Of a stretch of DNA of 64,000 nucleotides, positions 1 to 8,072 are shown in pieces. Where the stretch lies: contig NZ_JAJKFK010000003.1 of NCBI RefSeq assembly GCF_021653975.1, positions 496,001 through 560,000 of the forward strand, written 5' to 3'. The first letter of the stretch is position 1, and every line of letters begins with the position of its first letter. Origin of the DNA: Amycolatopsis sp. GM8. Its GTDB lineage: Bacteria > Actinomycetota > Actinomycetes > Mycobacteriales > Pseudonocardiaceae. Position numbers and translations under genes: made by a program. The notes under the pieces are model-generated. The model was given only the letters and a program-made list of their open reading frames with translations, did no database searches and was not told the DNA's origin.

Positions 1-2229
1 GTCGCTCGCCTGCAGGAACGCCCGCTCGTCCGGGGTGAGATCGGTCCGTCCGGTGGCCCAGTCCGTCGCCGCGGCCAGCCGCGCGCCGCGGTAGAGGTCG
101 GCCCGGTCCCGGCCGCTCGCCCGCCACCCGGTGACGGCCTCGCCGAGCCGCTGGCGCACGAGCAGCCCTTCGCGGTCCTCGGCGACCCATTCCCGCAGCC
201 GCGGCCACGCAGTCAGCAACGCGTCGTGCGACAGCTGGACATGATCGCGGTCGATCGTCACGAGCCGTGCCGCCACAAGGCTTTCCAGCACCCGGTTCGG
301 CACGTCGGCGCGATGCGCGCGGCGCCGCGCGATACCGCCGCCGTCGAGCAGGGTGACCATCCGCAGCAGCGCGGCGCGCAGCGCGTGCCGGTCGTACTCG
401 CCGAGCCGGGTGTACACGCCGTCGGCGGTCAGCGCGACCGCCCGGTCCACCCCGCCCGTGCGCTGGTATCCCGCCAGAGTCAGCCGGTTGCCTTCCCGGT
501 TGTGCCAGGTCTCGCGCAGCGCGTGGGCGAGCCGCGGCAGCGCGCCGGGATCGTCGCCGGCACCGACGTCGGTGATCAGCCGGTCGACGAGCCCGGGTTC
601 GAGCACGAGGCCGGCCGCCACCGCGGGCCTGGTGATCACGCGCGCCAGCTCGTCGGCGGTCATCGGCCCGAGCACGTACGGCGCCTGCAGGGATTTCTTG
701 AGCGCGGGCAAGGTGATGCAGTGCTCGACGAAGTCGGCGCGCACGGCCAGCACGACCCGGGCGGGCCAGGCACTGGCCAGCGCGGCGGCGAACGCCTCGC
801 GCTCCCCGGCGTCCTCGCACTGGGTGAACAGTTCCTCGGTCTGGTCGACCGCGATGACCATCGGCGAGCCTGCGCTGGTGACCGCGGCGCGGCACAACTC
901 GCCGAGCGTCGCGGGGTGCTCGCGCAGCCGTCGCGCCAGCTGTCCCGGGTCGGTCAGCGTCAACGGGGCCAGCCGTGCGGCGAGGGTGGCGATCGGGTGC
1001 TCGCCCGGCGTCATCGCGAGCCGCGGCGCCGGACCGCCGGCGCGGGCGTGCGCGGCGAGCAGTCCCGCGTGCAGGAGTGACGACTTGCCCGCGCCCGAGG
1101 CGCCGACCACCAGCAGCGGTCCGGAATCGGCGCGCTGCCGGGAAAGGCGGGCGAGCAGATCCCGCACCGCTTGTTCACGGCCGAAGAACCAGTCGCTGTC
1201 CCCCGCGCCGAAACTCTGCAGTCCCGGGTACGGGCAGCGGTCCCGGTGGTGCACGTCGGTGTCGTCGGGGTCGCGGGTCTCGTCCAGCGGCGGCTCGGTG
1301 CGCTGCTCGTCGCCGACCGCCGCGAGCAGCCGCACGAAGTAGGACTGCCCTGGATCGCTGGGCTGCGGCACGTCGAACGCCACGCTCGTCGGCGCCTCCG
1401 CGGTGACGGCGGCCGCGGCCGCCATCAGCTCGCCCGCGCTCGGGTACCGGCGGCGCGGGTCCTTCGCCATCCCGGTCTGCACGACGAGGTCCATCGCGGG
1501 CGGGATCCGCCGGTCGAACAGCGACGCCGCCGGTGGCGGGTCGTTGAGCTGCGCCGTCAGCTTGCCCAGGGAATCCATGGCAGGGAAGGGAACCCGGCCG
1601 GTCAGGCACTGGAACAGCACGCACGCCAGCGAGTACACGTCCGACTCGGGCCCGATGTCGCCGTGGGTAAGGCGTTCCGGCGCCATGTAGTCGAGCGTGC
1701 CGACGTAGTCACCGGTCTCGGTCAGCCGCGTGACGTCGGGCGCGTAGAGCCGGGCGATGCCGAAGTCGGCCAGGTACGCGGTGCCGTCGGCGTCCAGCAG
1801 GATGTTGCCGGGCTTGATGTCGCGGTGCAGCACGCTGCGCGCGTGCGCGGCGTCGAGAGCGGCGGCGACCTGGGACAGGATCTCGACGGTCCGCACCGGG
1901 TCGAGGGGACCGTCCGCGAGCCGCGCCTTGAGATCCGGGCCGTCGATCAGCCGCATGTCCAGGTAGAGCCGGCCGTCGATCTCGCCGTGCGCGTGGATCG
2001 GCACCACATGCGGATGCCGCAGCTGCGCCACGATCTTGGCCTCGCGGCGGAACCGGCTCTCGAACTCGGCGCCCGCCAGCAGCGGCAGGCGCTTGAGCGC
2101 CACGTACCGCTCGTGCACGGTGTCGTAGGCGCGGTGCACCTCCCCCATCCCACCGCGGCCGAGCAGCTCCTCGATCCGATACGGTCCGAACAACTCGGGT
2201 GCGGCGTCGACGGAGACCGTGTCGGTCAT
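1..2229 (-). CDS. Ser/Thr protein kinase fused to STAND NTPase (3' end outside window)
   Basis: This is a Hanks-type Ser/Thr kinase joined to a STAND-class NTPase; 743 codons are visible and the C-terminus lies beyond the left edge. The kinase covers about residues 16-275, with glycine loop GRGGMGEV (25-32), ATP lysine K46, HRDIKPGN with catalytic D137, DFG 155-157 and APE 183-185. After a linker, PYPGLQSF (333-340) opens the NTPase part, which has a Walker A GASGAGKSS (376-384). No membrane segment lies between the two. In this family the missing end is usually a WD40 propeller (family knowledge). The ATG at 2229 follows a strong GGGAGGG. Two small genes end just upstream on the same strand and may be co-transcribed. 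It probably acts as a cytosolic signalling switch; substrates are unknown. Confidence 0.93.
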   Translation of the reverse strand, partial: MTDTVSVDAAPELFGPYRIEELLGRGGMGEVHRAYDTVHERYVALKRLPLLAGAEFESRFRREAKIVAQLRHPHVVPIHAHGEIDGRLYLDMRLIDGPDLKARLADGPLDPVRTVEILSQVAAALDAAHARSVLHRDIKPGNILLDADGTAYLADFGIARLYAPDVTRLTETGDYVGTLDYMAPERLTHGDIGPESDVYSLACVLFQCLTGRVPFPAMDSLGKLTAQLNDPPPAASLFDRRIPPAMDLVVQTGMAKDPRRRYPSAGELMAAAAAVTAEAPTSVAFDVPQPSDPGQSYFVRLLAAVGDEQRTEPPLDETRDPDDTDVHHRDRCPYPGLQSFGAGDSDWFFGREQAVRDLLARLSRQRADSGPLLVVGASGAGKSSLLHAGLLAAHARAGGPAPRLAMTPGEHPIATLAARLAPLTLTDPGQLARRLREHPATLGELCRAAVTSAGSPMVIAVDQTEELFTQCEDAGEREAFAAALASAWPARVVLAVRADFVEHCITLPALKKSLQAPYVLGPMTADELARVITRPAVAAGLVLEPGLVDRLITDVGAGDDPGALPRLAHALRETWHNREGNRLTLAGYQRTGGVDRAVALTADGVYTRLGEYDRHALRAALLRMVTLLDGGGIARRRAHRADVPNRVLESLVAARLVTIDRDHVQLSHDALLTAWPRLREWVAEDREGLLVRQRLGEAVTGWRASGRDRADLYRGARLAAATDWATGRTDLTPDERAFLQASD

Positions 2230-2262
2230 GAACCCTCCCAGTCAGGTGCGGCAAGCCTACGG

Positions 2263-2628
2263 TTACTGACACGCCAGGAGAACCGTGTGCACGGCGGCGG
2301 GCCGTTCCGTGTCGGACAGGCCGTCCCAGAGGTAGTGCCGCATCGCTGTGACGCACCGGGAGAGGTCGGCGTTCTCGGCTTCCAGCCCGCTGTTGCGCTG
2401 CTCGGCCTGCCGCCGTTCGGTGTCGGCCGAAGCGACCTTGGCCGTGGCTTCGGAGAGCTGGCTGCGCCGGTCGTCCAGGCGTGCCGCGGCGTCCTTCTCG
2501 TCGCGGCCCGCGGCGATGATCAGCGCGGCCGCCGTGGTCCGCGAGCCCCGGCGTGGGGTGGGAGGTGCCGATGGTGGCTGCGACGGGAGGAAGCCCGGGT
2601 AGCCGCTCGCGAATCTGGCCGTGTGCAT
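2263..2628 (-). CDS. Small hypothetical protein with predicted coiled coil
   Basis: A 121-residue protein of no family I recognise. The first 30 residues are rich in Pro and Ser. A short hydrophobic patch follows (residues 32-40), and then a highly charged Asp/Glu/Arg/Gln stretch (about 42-92) that would form a coiled coil. It starts 6 bp after the previous small gene and ends 33 bp before the kinase-STAND gene, so the three look like one transcript. The hydrophobic patch is short for a membrane anchor. A role beside the kinase is inference from position only. Confidence 0.6.
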   Translation of the reverse strand: MHTARFASGYPGFLPSQPPSAPPTPRRGSRTTAAALIIAAGRDEKDAAARLDDRRSQLSEATAKVASADTERRQAEQRNSGLEAENADLSRCVTAMRHYLWDGLSDTERPAAVHTVLLACQ

Positions 2629-2634
2629 GGGAGA

Positions 2635-2919
2635 TCACCGCCCGCAGTGGTCGAGGACCTTGTCGAGCGCCGCGTCGAGAGCGACGTCGTCCCCACGCTG
2701 GGCGGCGAGAATGCTGTCCCGGGCAGGGTCGGCGCCGTGACCGCCCGGTGTCGAGAGTGTCCACTGTGGACGCGGTGGCGGCGCGGCGCGGCGCCGGCCA
2801 TCGAGGTCTCGGTGGCAGTGATCTTCGCGTCGATACGGCAGCCCGGTCGCCACGACCAGCACCCCGGCCGCGAGGGCGAGCGAGACCATGATCCCCCGGC
2901 CCACATCCCGTTGCTCCAT
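2635..2919 (-). CDS. Small hypothetical protein with one N-terminal membrane segment
   Basis: A 94-residue protein. The ATG at 2919 has a good GGAGGA ribosome site 5 bp upstream. Residues about 11-28 (VSLALAAGVLVVATG) form one hydrophobic segment, an anchor or uncleaved signal. The middle is Arg/Pro-rich and low in complexity, and the tail (about 68-94) again looks like ordinary coding sequence. A second frame across the middle also reads plausibly, so a pair of compensating indels cannot be excluded. It is tightly linked to the downstream coiled-coil gene and the kinase. No function can be assigned. Confidence 0.5.
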   Translation of the reverse strand: MEQRDVGRGIMVSLALAAGVLVVATGLPYRREDHCHRDLDGRRRAAPPPRPQWTLSTPGGHGADPARDSILAAQRGDDVALDAALDKVLDHCGR

Positions 2920-3037
2920 GACATTCCTCCAGCCGTGCAGAGCGACAGGAGGATGTTCGCGCGGGGGTGCGCACGCGCGTAAGCGGAACGTTCCGGGCCG
3001 CGACCGGGGTGGCAGCCGCGGCCCGCTTCGGGCAGGC

Positions 3038-3523
3038 TCAGGCCAGCGCGGCTTCGATCGCCTCGACGACCTCCGGGGCCTCCGGCTCGGTGCGCGGCCG
3101 GAACCGCGCCAGGACCTTACCGTCCCCGCTGACCAGGAACTTCTCGAAGTTCCACTGGATGTCGCCGGCCTTGCCCTCGGCGTCCGGGGTCTGCACCAGC
3201 TCGGCGTAGAGCGGGTGCCGGTCGTCACCGTTCACGTCGATCTTCTCGAACATCGGGAACGTGACGCCGTACGTCGCCGAGCAGAACTCGGCGATCTCCT
3301 CCGCGGTGCCCGGCTCCTGCCCCATGAACTGGTTGCACGGGAACCCCGCGACCGAGAACCCCTTGTCCCCGTAGAGTTCCTGCAGCCGCTCCAGCCCGGC
3401 GTACTGCGGGGTCAGCCCGCATTTCGAGGCCACGTTGACCACGAGCAGCGCCTTGCGGCCGAGGCCGTCGAGGGTCGCCGCTTCGCCGCCGAGGGTGCGT
3501 AACGAGATGTCGCCGAGTGCCAT
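3038..3523 (-). CDS. Glutathione peroxidase family thiol peroxidase
   Basis: A 161-residue protein of the GPx family, full length for the bacterial type. It has the peroxidatic motif NVASKCG with C35 in place of selenocysteine, then GFPCNQFMGQEPG, which carries the resolving-cysteine/glutamine region, and WNFEKFLV near the C-terminus. Cys-type bacterial members reduce hydroperoxides in the cytosol, usually with thioredoxin or another low-molecular-weight thiol rather than glutathione (family knowledge; actinomycetes use mycothiol). An upstream in-frame ATG at 3562 exists, but MALGDI at 3523 matches the usual start of the family and has AAGGA upstream. It lies 118 bp ahead of the small genes leading to the kinase. 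Confidence 0.95.
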   Translation of the reverse strand: MALGDISLRTLGGEAATLDGLGRKALLVVNVASKCGLTPQYAGLERLQELYGDKGFSVAGFPCNQFMGQEPGTAEEIAEFCSATYGVTFPMFEKIDVNGDDRHPLYAELVQTPDAEGKAGDIQWNFEKFLVSGDGKVLARFRPRTEPEAPEVVEAIEAALA

Positions 3524-3611
3524 GGGTCCGTCCTTCGTCAGATGATCAGCCGACAAGAACAACCTGCCCCACCTGCGACCATTCCCCTTTTGGACGTGAC
3601 CGATGACACAT

Positions 3612-3818
3612 TCAGTCCGCGCTGCGCGGCCCCGGAACGGTCGCCATCCCCTCGGTGGGCTTGAGCCCGAGCGCCTCCAGCAGCAGCACGCAGTCGTCCG
3701 CGTTCGCGGCCGCCGAGGCCACGGCGCGCACCGCGCGGCGCCGCTGGTCCAGCACCGCCGGCGTGTCGTCGAGGATGTCGTGCGGCGCCGTTGTGGGCGC
3801 GAAACCGTTGTCTCGCAT
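3612..3818 (-). CDS. Small conserved-looking actinobacterial protein
   Basis: A 68-residue soluble protein. The start at 3818 is preceded by a very strong GAGGAGGGG. It is mostly helical, with an Ala-rich centre (AVRAVASAAANADD) followed by a hydrophobic helix (CVLLLEALGL) and a Pro-ending tail. The composition resembles the short conserved hypotheticals common in actinomycetes. No domain or catalytic motif is visible, and it stands alone between the peroxidase and a divergent pair of tiny genes. Confidence 0.7.
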   Translation of the reverse strand: MRDNGFAPTTAPHDILDDTPAVLDQRRRAVRAVASAAANADDCVLLLEALGLKPTEGMATVPGPRSAD

Positions 3819-3897
3819 GCGTTTCCCCTCCTCAGGTCCCGAACCTGTGTAACGGCGGATCGTCCGGGGTAACCCGACGCCGGCGACAGGAGCGGGC

Positions 3898-4014
3898 GTG
3901 AACCATTCCCCTGACCCGATGCGTGCCGGCGGCCCCGCCGTCGTCACCGAAGGTACCCTCGCCGGGCCGATCGCGCTGGTGCTCGATCCGTCCGGCAGGC
4001 CGTCACCGAGCTGA
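3898..4014 (+). CDS. Possible 38-residue small protein
   Basis: A GTG-initiated frame with AGGAG 6 bp upstream and high GC at third codon positions, encoding 38 residues with a Pro-rich start and end and a hydrophobic middle (LAGPIALVL). It lies 16 bp before the next small gene and could be translated with it. Nothing identifies its role. The ribosome site and position are the only support; it could also be just the leader of the 53-codon gene. Confidence 0.4.
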   Translation: MNHSPDPMRAGGPAVVTEGTLAGPIALVLDPSGRPSPS

Positions 4015-4030
4015 GCGAAGGAGCGCGACC

Positions 4031-4192
4031 ATGACCGGATCCGACGAGAAACCACTCGCCGACGTGCTGGAACAGCACCAGGACCCGGACGACGAGGCGG
4101 GCGAACCCGACCTGCCCACCGAGGCCGACCCGGCCGACGTCCTCGACCAACGGCTCGCGGTACCCGAGGACGACGAGCACGACCACGGCTGA
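4031..4192 (+). CDS. Small very acidic protein
   Basis: A 53-residue protein dominated by Asp and Glu. The ATG has GAAGGAG upstream. It contains two related segments, LADVLEQ at about residue 9 and PADVLDQ at about 34, so it looks like an internal duplication. No hydrophobic segment is present. It ends 8 bp before the first 21-bp repeat array. The function is unknown; such acidic mini-proteins are common in actinomycetes. Confidence 0.7.
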   Translation: MTGSDEKPLADVLEQHQDPDDEAGEPDLPTEADPADVLDQRLAVPEDDEHDHG

Positions 4193-4200
4193 CCCCACGG

Positions 4201-4312
4201 CGTGTTGGCCCGCCACGTCGGTGAGTTGGCCGCCCACGTCGGTGAGTTGGCCCGCCACGTCGGTGAGTTGGCCGCGTGCGGCGCCAAGTCACCCGCGCGG
4301 CGGGCCAACACG
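4201..4312. repeat. 21-bp repeat array A (GAGTTGGCC family)
   Basis: Three near-identical 21-bp units (consensus gagttggcccgccacgtcgg plus t) start just after a stop codon. The array opens with CGTGTTGGCCCGCC (4201-4214) and closes with its exact reverse complement (4299-4312), so the whole element can fold into a hairpin. The same family occurs at 9737, 29844 and 43677. Confidence 0.85.
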
Positions 4313-4371
4313 CGCGCACGGCGTGCGAGCATGCGTGACGGAGACCGGCAGGTTCGCCCGGAAGGAGACCC

Positions 4372-5595
4372 GTGGATCTGGTCACGCTGCGCCGCGACGT
4401 GCACTCACACCCCGAGCCCGCGTTCTGCGAGCTGCGCACCGCCGCCCTCGTCCTGTCGCACCTGCGGAAGCTGCCGGTCCGGATCCGGACGGGCGCGCTC
4501 GCGCTCGGCGGCATTCCGGCCTACCCGGACGACGCGACCCTGGAGAGGTTCGCCGACCTGGCGATTCACAGCGGCGCCGATGCCGGGGACGTGGCCACGC
4601 TCGCCCGGGAGGGCACGGCGATCGTCGCCGATCTCGAAGGCTCGCGGCCCGGGCCGACCTGGGCGCTGCGCTTCGACATGGACGCGCTGCCGGTCACCGA
4701 AGCGGCCGGGGCCACGCATTTTCCGGCCGCGCAGGGATTCCGCTCGGCCTACGAGGGGTTCATGCACGCGTGCGGGCACGACGGGCACGTCGCGATCGGC
4801 CTCGGACTCGCGGAACGGCTCTCGGACCGTGACTTCCCGGGCACCGTCCGGTTCCTGTTCCAACCCGCCGAGGAGGGCGGCCGCGGTGCGCGGGCGATGC
4901 TCGGCGCGGACGTGGTCGAGGGCGTGGACCGGTTCGCCGCCGTGCATCTGGGACTGGATCTGCCGGCCGGCACGGTCGCGGCCGGGATCACCGGCATCTT
5001 CGCGACCACCAAGATGCGCGCCCGGTTCACCGGCGTCGCCTCGCACGCGGCCGCGGCACCGCAGGACGGCCGCAACGCGTTGCTCGCGGCGGCCACGGCG
5101 GTACTCGGAATCCACGGTCTGCCACGGTTTTCCACCGCCGACACCCGGGTCAACGTCGGCACGCTGCACGCCGGCGGGAACGTCAACATCGTACCCGCGC
5201 TGGCGGAGCTGACCTGCGAGGCCCGCTCCCGCGACGGCGCCGTCAACGCGGAGCTGACCGAGCGGGTCAAGCAGGTGCTGCGCGGCGCCGCCCTGGCGCA
5301 GGGGGTGACGGTGGACATCGAAGAGACCGGCGGTTCGACGTCGCTGACCTGCGACGACGAGCTGCTCGACGCGGTGCTGGCCGCCGCGTCCGGGCACGAG
5401 ACGGTCCGGCTGCACGAGATGGGCGGCAGCGACGACGCGAGCCTGTTCGCGGAAGCCGTCCAGCGCGCCGGCGGGCTCGCCACGTACATCGTGGTCGGCG
5501 GCGGGAACCCGGCACCGCACCACAACCCGTACTTCGACGTGGACGAGTCGGCGCTGCCGGTGGCCGTCGACGTGCTGGCGGCGCTGATCCGCTGA
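4372..5595 (+). CDS. M20-family metal-dependent amidohydrolase
   Basis: A 407-residue cytosolic hydrolase of the M20 aminoacylase/carboxypeptidase group. Visible motifs are HSHPEPAF near the N-terminus, the metal ligand region MHACGHDGH (about residues 124-132) and FLFQPAEEGGRGA (about 160), followed by the lid domain and a C-terminal DASLFAEAV / GGGNPAPHHNPYFDVDE metal-site region. Members hydrolyse N-acyl amino acids, p-aminobenzoyl-glutamate or related amides with two divalent metals (family knowledge); the substrate here cannot be read. The GTG start has GAAGGAG upstream. It follows repeat array A and ends 1 bp from the convergent GyrI-like gene. Confidence 0.9.
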   Translation: MDLVTLRRDVHSHPEPAFCELRTAALVLSHLRKLPVRIRTGALALGGIPAYPDDATLERFADLAIHSGADAGDVATLAREGTAIVADLEGSRPGPTWALRFDMDALPVTEAAGATHFPAAQGFRSAYEGFMHACGHDGHVAIGLGLAERLSDRDFPGTVRFLFQPAEEGGRGARAMLGADVVEGVDRFAAVHLGLDLPAGTVAAGITGIFATTKMRARFTGVASHAAAAPQDGRNALLAAATAVLGIHGLPRFSTADTRVNVGTLHAGGNVNIVPALAELTCEARSRDGAVNAELTERVKQVLRGAALAQGVTVDIEETGGSTSLTCDDELLDAVLAAASGHETVRLHEMGGSDDASLFAEAVQRAGGLATYIVVGGGNPAPHHNPYFDVDESALPVAVDVLAALIR

Positions 5596-5596
5596 A

Positions 5597-6067
5597 TTAC
5601 CGGGGATCCACCGGCCAGCAGAGCTCGGTCCGCAGGTCGCGCGGGTCCATGTCGGGTGCGGGCTTCGTGACGTAGGACTCCCACCGCAGCGCCTGCGGGG
5701 ACAGCCCCTGCTCCCGGATCCACGTCTCCAGCCGCTGCCAGCCGGCTTGGAGACCGTCGAACGAACCGGAGTGGGTCAGGCGCGCGACCGCTCCGCCGGG
5801 CAGCGTGCCGGCGACGACGTCGCCTTCGGGCTGGACGACGCGGTCCGTGGCGAACCCGACTTCGAGATCGAGCGTCTCACCGGAAGCCCCGCGATACAGG
5901 CCGAAGGCGGGGCCCAGCATCGTGACTCCCTGCGCGGCGAGGGTCTTGCCCAGCGCGCCGAACGAGACATCGAAGAAGTCCCGCAGACCGGCGATCGGCA
6001 CCTCGCCACGGACCACCGCCGTCGTCGACGGAGCGAGGTTCACCAGTTCCGGTTCGTGTTCAGGCAT
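5597..6067 (-). CDS. GyrI-like small-molecule-binding domain protein
   Basis: A 156-residue stand-alone effector-binding domain of the GyrI/SOUL-like fold, the module also found behind AraC- and MerR-type DNA-binding heads. It shows the family's alternating beta-strand pattern, a glycine-containing centre (LPGGAVARLTHSGSFDGL) and the C-terminal W-E-S-Y-V-T segment that closes the pocket. It has no DNA-binding domain, so it would bind a ligand or act on a partner rather than regulate directly. It is convergent with the M20 gene and stands alone. Confidence 0.8.
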   Translation of the reverse strand: MPEHEPELVNLAPSTTAVVRGEVPIAGLRDFFDVSFGALGKTLAAQGVTMLGPAFGLYRGASGETLDLEVGFATDRVVQPEGDVVAGTLPGGAVARLTHSGSFDGLQAGWQRLETWIREQGLSPQALRWESYVTKPAPDMDPRDLRTELCWPVDPR

Positions 6068-6123
6068 GCGTCTCTCCCAGGTCGGCGGGTGGCATCACGG
6101 TAGACCCGCCGGGCGCCGGAAAC

Positions 6124-7035
6124 TCATCGGCCGCGGGGCGGCAGCGCCGGATCGGTGATGATCGCGCCGGGCTGGGCGATCACCTTCGCGGCGATCGCGT
6201 GCCCGGCTCGCGCCGCCTCAGCCGGGTCCGCGCCACCGAGGCGCGCCGCGAGATAGCCCGCGTTGAAGGCGTCGCCGGCCGCGGTGGTGTCCACTGTGGA
6301 CTCGACCGGTTCGGCGGGCACGGCCGTGCCATCGGCGAGGAGGCAGCCGTTGCCGCCGTCCTTGACCGCGATGTCCGGAATTCCCAGTCCGGCCAGGCGT
6401 TCCCGCGTCGCCGCGGGCGTGGCGTCGCCGAACAGCGCGCGCTCGTCGGAGAACGTGGGCAGCGCGATGCTGGTCAGCTCCCAGATCCGCCGAACCGCTT
6501 CGCGCGCCACGGCCACGGTTTCCCAGCCCGCCGCGCGGTAGTTGCTGTCGAACACGACGTGCGCGCCGCGGGCGCGAGCAGCGGCCAGCTCGGTCCGGAG
6601 ACTCTCGCGGGCCGAGTCGCTCAGCAGTTGCAGCGTGATCGCGGACAGATACAGCACGTCGTAACCGGACAGGTCCGGGTGGTGGTCGTGGTCGAACAGC
6701 CTGCGGGCCGGGGATTCCGAGCGGTAGTAGGTGAAACTCCGCTCGCCGTGGTCGTCGGTGCGCACCAGGTAGAGGCCGGGCCGGGCGCCGGGGATGCGGT
6801 CGGCCGGCTTCGTGTCCAGGCCTTCGGCGCGCATCGCGGCGAGGATGCCGGTGCTGTACTCGTCGTCACCGAGCCGGGTCAGGTACCCGACCTCGACGTC
6901 GTCCGGTGAGGTCAGCCGCGCGAGGTAGACCGCCGTGTTGAAGGTGTCTCCCGCGTAGCCGAGGGACAGCGTGCGATCGCCGGTGTGCGTCAGCTCGATC
7001 ATGCACTCGCCGATGGCGAGCACGCGGGTCGTCAA
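6124..7035 (-). CDS. kdgK: PfkB-type sugar kinase, probable 2-keto-3-deoxygluconate kinase
   Basis: A 303-residue ribokinase-fold enzyme. The N-terminus (VLAIGECMIELTH) and the substrate segment (YYRSESPARRL) resemble 2-keto-3-deoxygluconate kinases. The second PfkB signature, DTTAAGDAFNAGYLAARLGG (about 250-269), carries the catalytic Asp. The reaction would be ATP-dependent phosphorylation of 2-keto-3-deoxygluconate, feeding the Entner-Doudoroff-type breakdown of uronic acids. It starts with TTG (GAGG 8 bp upstream) and is divergent from an IclR-type regulator across 93 bp that holds a palindrome. A ribokinase-like specificity for another sugar acid remains possible. Confidence 0.85.
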   Translation of the reverse strand: MTTRVLAIGECMIELTHTGDRTLSLGYAGDTFNTAVYLARLTSPDDVEVGYLTRLGDDEYSTGILAAMRAEGLDTKPADRIPGARPGLYLVRTDDHGERSFTYYRSESPARRLFDHDHHPDLSGYDVLYLSAITLQLLSDSARESLRTELAAARARGAHVVFDSNYRAAGWETVAVAREAVRRIWELTSIALPTFSDERALFGDATPAATRERLAGLGIPDIAVKDGGNGCLLADGTAVPAEPVESTVDTTAAGDAFNAGYLAARLGGADPAEAARAGHAIAAKVIAQPGAIITDPALPPRGR

Positions 7036-7060
7036 GTTCGGTACCTCGTGGGTCTTGCCG

Positions 7061-7075
7061 TTCCGGAGAACGGAA
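7061..7075. promoter_or_regulatory. Probable IclR operator between kdgK and iclR
   Basis: A perfect inverted repeat, TTCCG-GAGAA-CGGAA, extended by G/T on the outside, lies 25 bp from the kdgK start and 53 bp from the iclR start. TTCCG/CGGAA half-sites with a short spacer are typical of IclR-family operators. A -10-like TAGTAT (7076-7081) abuts it on the iclR side, so binding would block iclR directly. Confidence 0.65.
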
Positions 7076-7128
7076 TAGTATTTTGCTGAGCCGAATGGCA
7101 GCCTAGATCGCGCCGCGAAGGAGCGTCA

Positions 7129-7869
7129 ATGCCGGTCAGTGCGGAGGGCAGCGCGCTGCGGGCGCTGCGGGTACTCGAAGCAGTGGGCGCGCCCGGCGGA
7201 CCGCACCGGCTGGGCCGGATCGCGCGGGAGTCCGGGGTGACCAAGCCCAGCACGCACCGGATCCTGCAGGGTCTGGTCGAGGCCGGGTACGCGGTGACCG
7301 GCGGCGATGGGACGTATGGCCTCGGGCCGCGCGCGTACGCGTTGTCGGCGCTGTTCTCGACGGGGCACGACGACGAGCCGGCGCTGCGGCGGCTGCGCGA
7401 CCAGACGGGTCACACCGTGCACGTGGCGCTGCGCAGCGGCAGCCAGGCGGTCTACGTGCAGAAGCTTGACAGCGACCGGCCGTACCGGATGGCTTCGCGC
7501 GTCGGCGGCCGGATTTCCTTGCACAGCACGGCGATCGGGAAGGCGATCCTCGCCCACCTCGAGCCGGCGGAGCGGCAGGCGCTGCTCGCCGGGACCGGTT
7601 TGCCCGCTCGGACCGCCCGCACCTTGACCGACACAGCTGTCCTCGAAGCCGAACTAGCGGAGGTCCGTGCGCGCGGCTTCGCGATCGACGACGAGGAGAA
7701 CGAGGAAACGGTCCGCTGCCTGGCCGCGCCGCTGCTGGACCGCGCCGGTGCCCCGGTCGGCGGGGTGAGCATCTCGACACTGATATTTCAGATGTCAGCT
7801 GATCAGCTACTGACCTATGTGCCACACCTGCAAGCGGCGGCTGCTCTGTTGGCGCCGTCCTACGGCTAG
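7129..7869 (+). CDS. IclR-family transcriptional regulator (KdgR-like)
   Basis: A 246-residue IclR protein of standard length. The N-terminal winged helix (about 1-65) holds a recognition-helix region ESGVTKPSTHRILQGL. The C-terminal effector domain (about 75-246) carries the usual LHSTAIGKAILAHL and CLAAPLLDRAGAPVGGVSIS segments. Divergence from the KDG-kinase gene and the shared palindrome suggest it represses kdgK and itself until 2-keto-3-deoxygluconate or a derivative binds (inference). The ATG has GAAGGAG upstream. Its stop codon lies at the edge of the 104-bp tandem repeat. Confidence 0.9.
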   Translation: MPVSAEGSALRALRVLEAVGAPGGPHRLGRIARESGVTKPSTHRILQGLVEAGYAVTGGDGTYGLGPRAYALSALFSTGHDDEPALRRLRDQTGHTVHVALRSGSQAVYVQKLDSDRPYRMASRVGGRISLHSTAIGKAILAHLEPAERQALLAGTGLPARTARTLTDTAVLEAELAEVRARGFAIDDEENEETVRCLAAPLLDRAGAPVGGVSISTLIFQMSADQLLTYVPHLQAAAALLAPSYG

Positions 7870-8072
7870 AGGCTCAGCGGTTTCGGAGTCGGTGCTGGGC
7901 GCCGAACGCGCCGTTCGGCCAGAACCCTCAGGGCAGCAGCCTCGCGGGGCCGCCGCCGTGAAGCAGGAGCTAGAGGCTCAGTAGTTTCGGAGTCGGTGCT
8001 CGGGCGCCGAACGCCCCGTTCGGCCAGACCCCTGGCGGGCAGCCTCGCGGGGCCGCCGCGGTGAAGCACGAG
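7866..8072. repeat. Two tandem 104/103-bp copies extending the 3' end of the VOC gene
   Basis: The sequence ctagaggctcagc...tttcgg begins at 7866, 7970 and 8073 (periods 104 and 103 bp). The third start is the real end of the VOC gene (codons K-P-L-S-L-stop), so the last codons plus about 85 bp of downstream DNA have been copied twice toward the convergent iclR gene. The copies differ by several substitutions and small indels. Confidence 0.9.
7901..7919. terminator. Hairpin inside the tandem repeat, possible bidirectional terminator
   Basis: GCCGAACG-CGC-CGTTCGGC is a perfect 8-bp stem with a 3-nt loop. A second copy stands at 8006-8024 with loop CCC. They lie between the convergent iclR and VOC genes, the right place for a two-way terminator, but there is no T-run on either strand. 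Confidence 0.4.
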
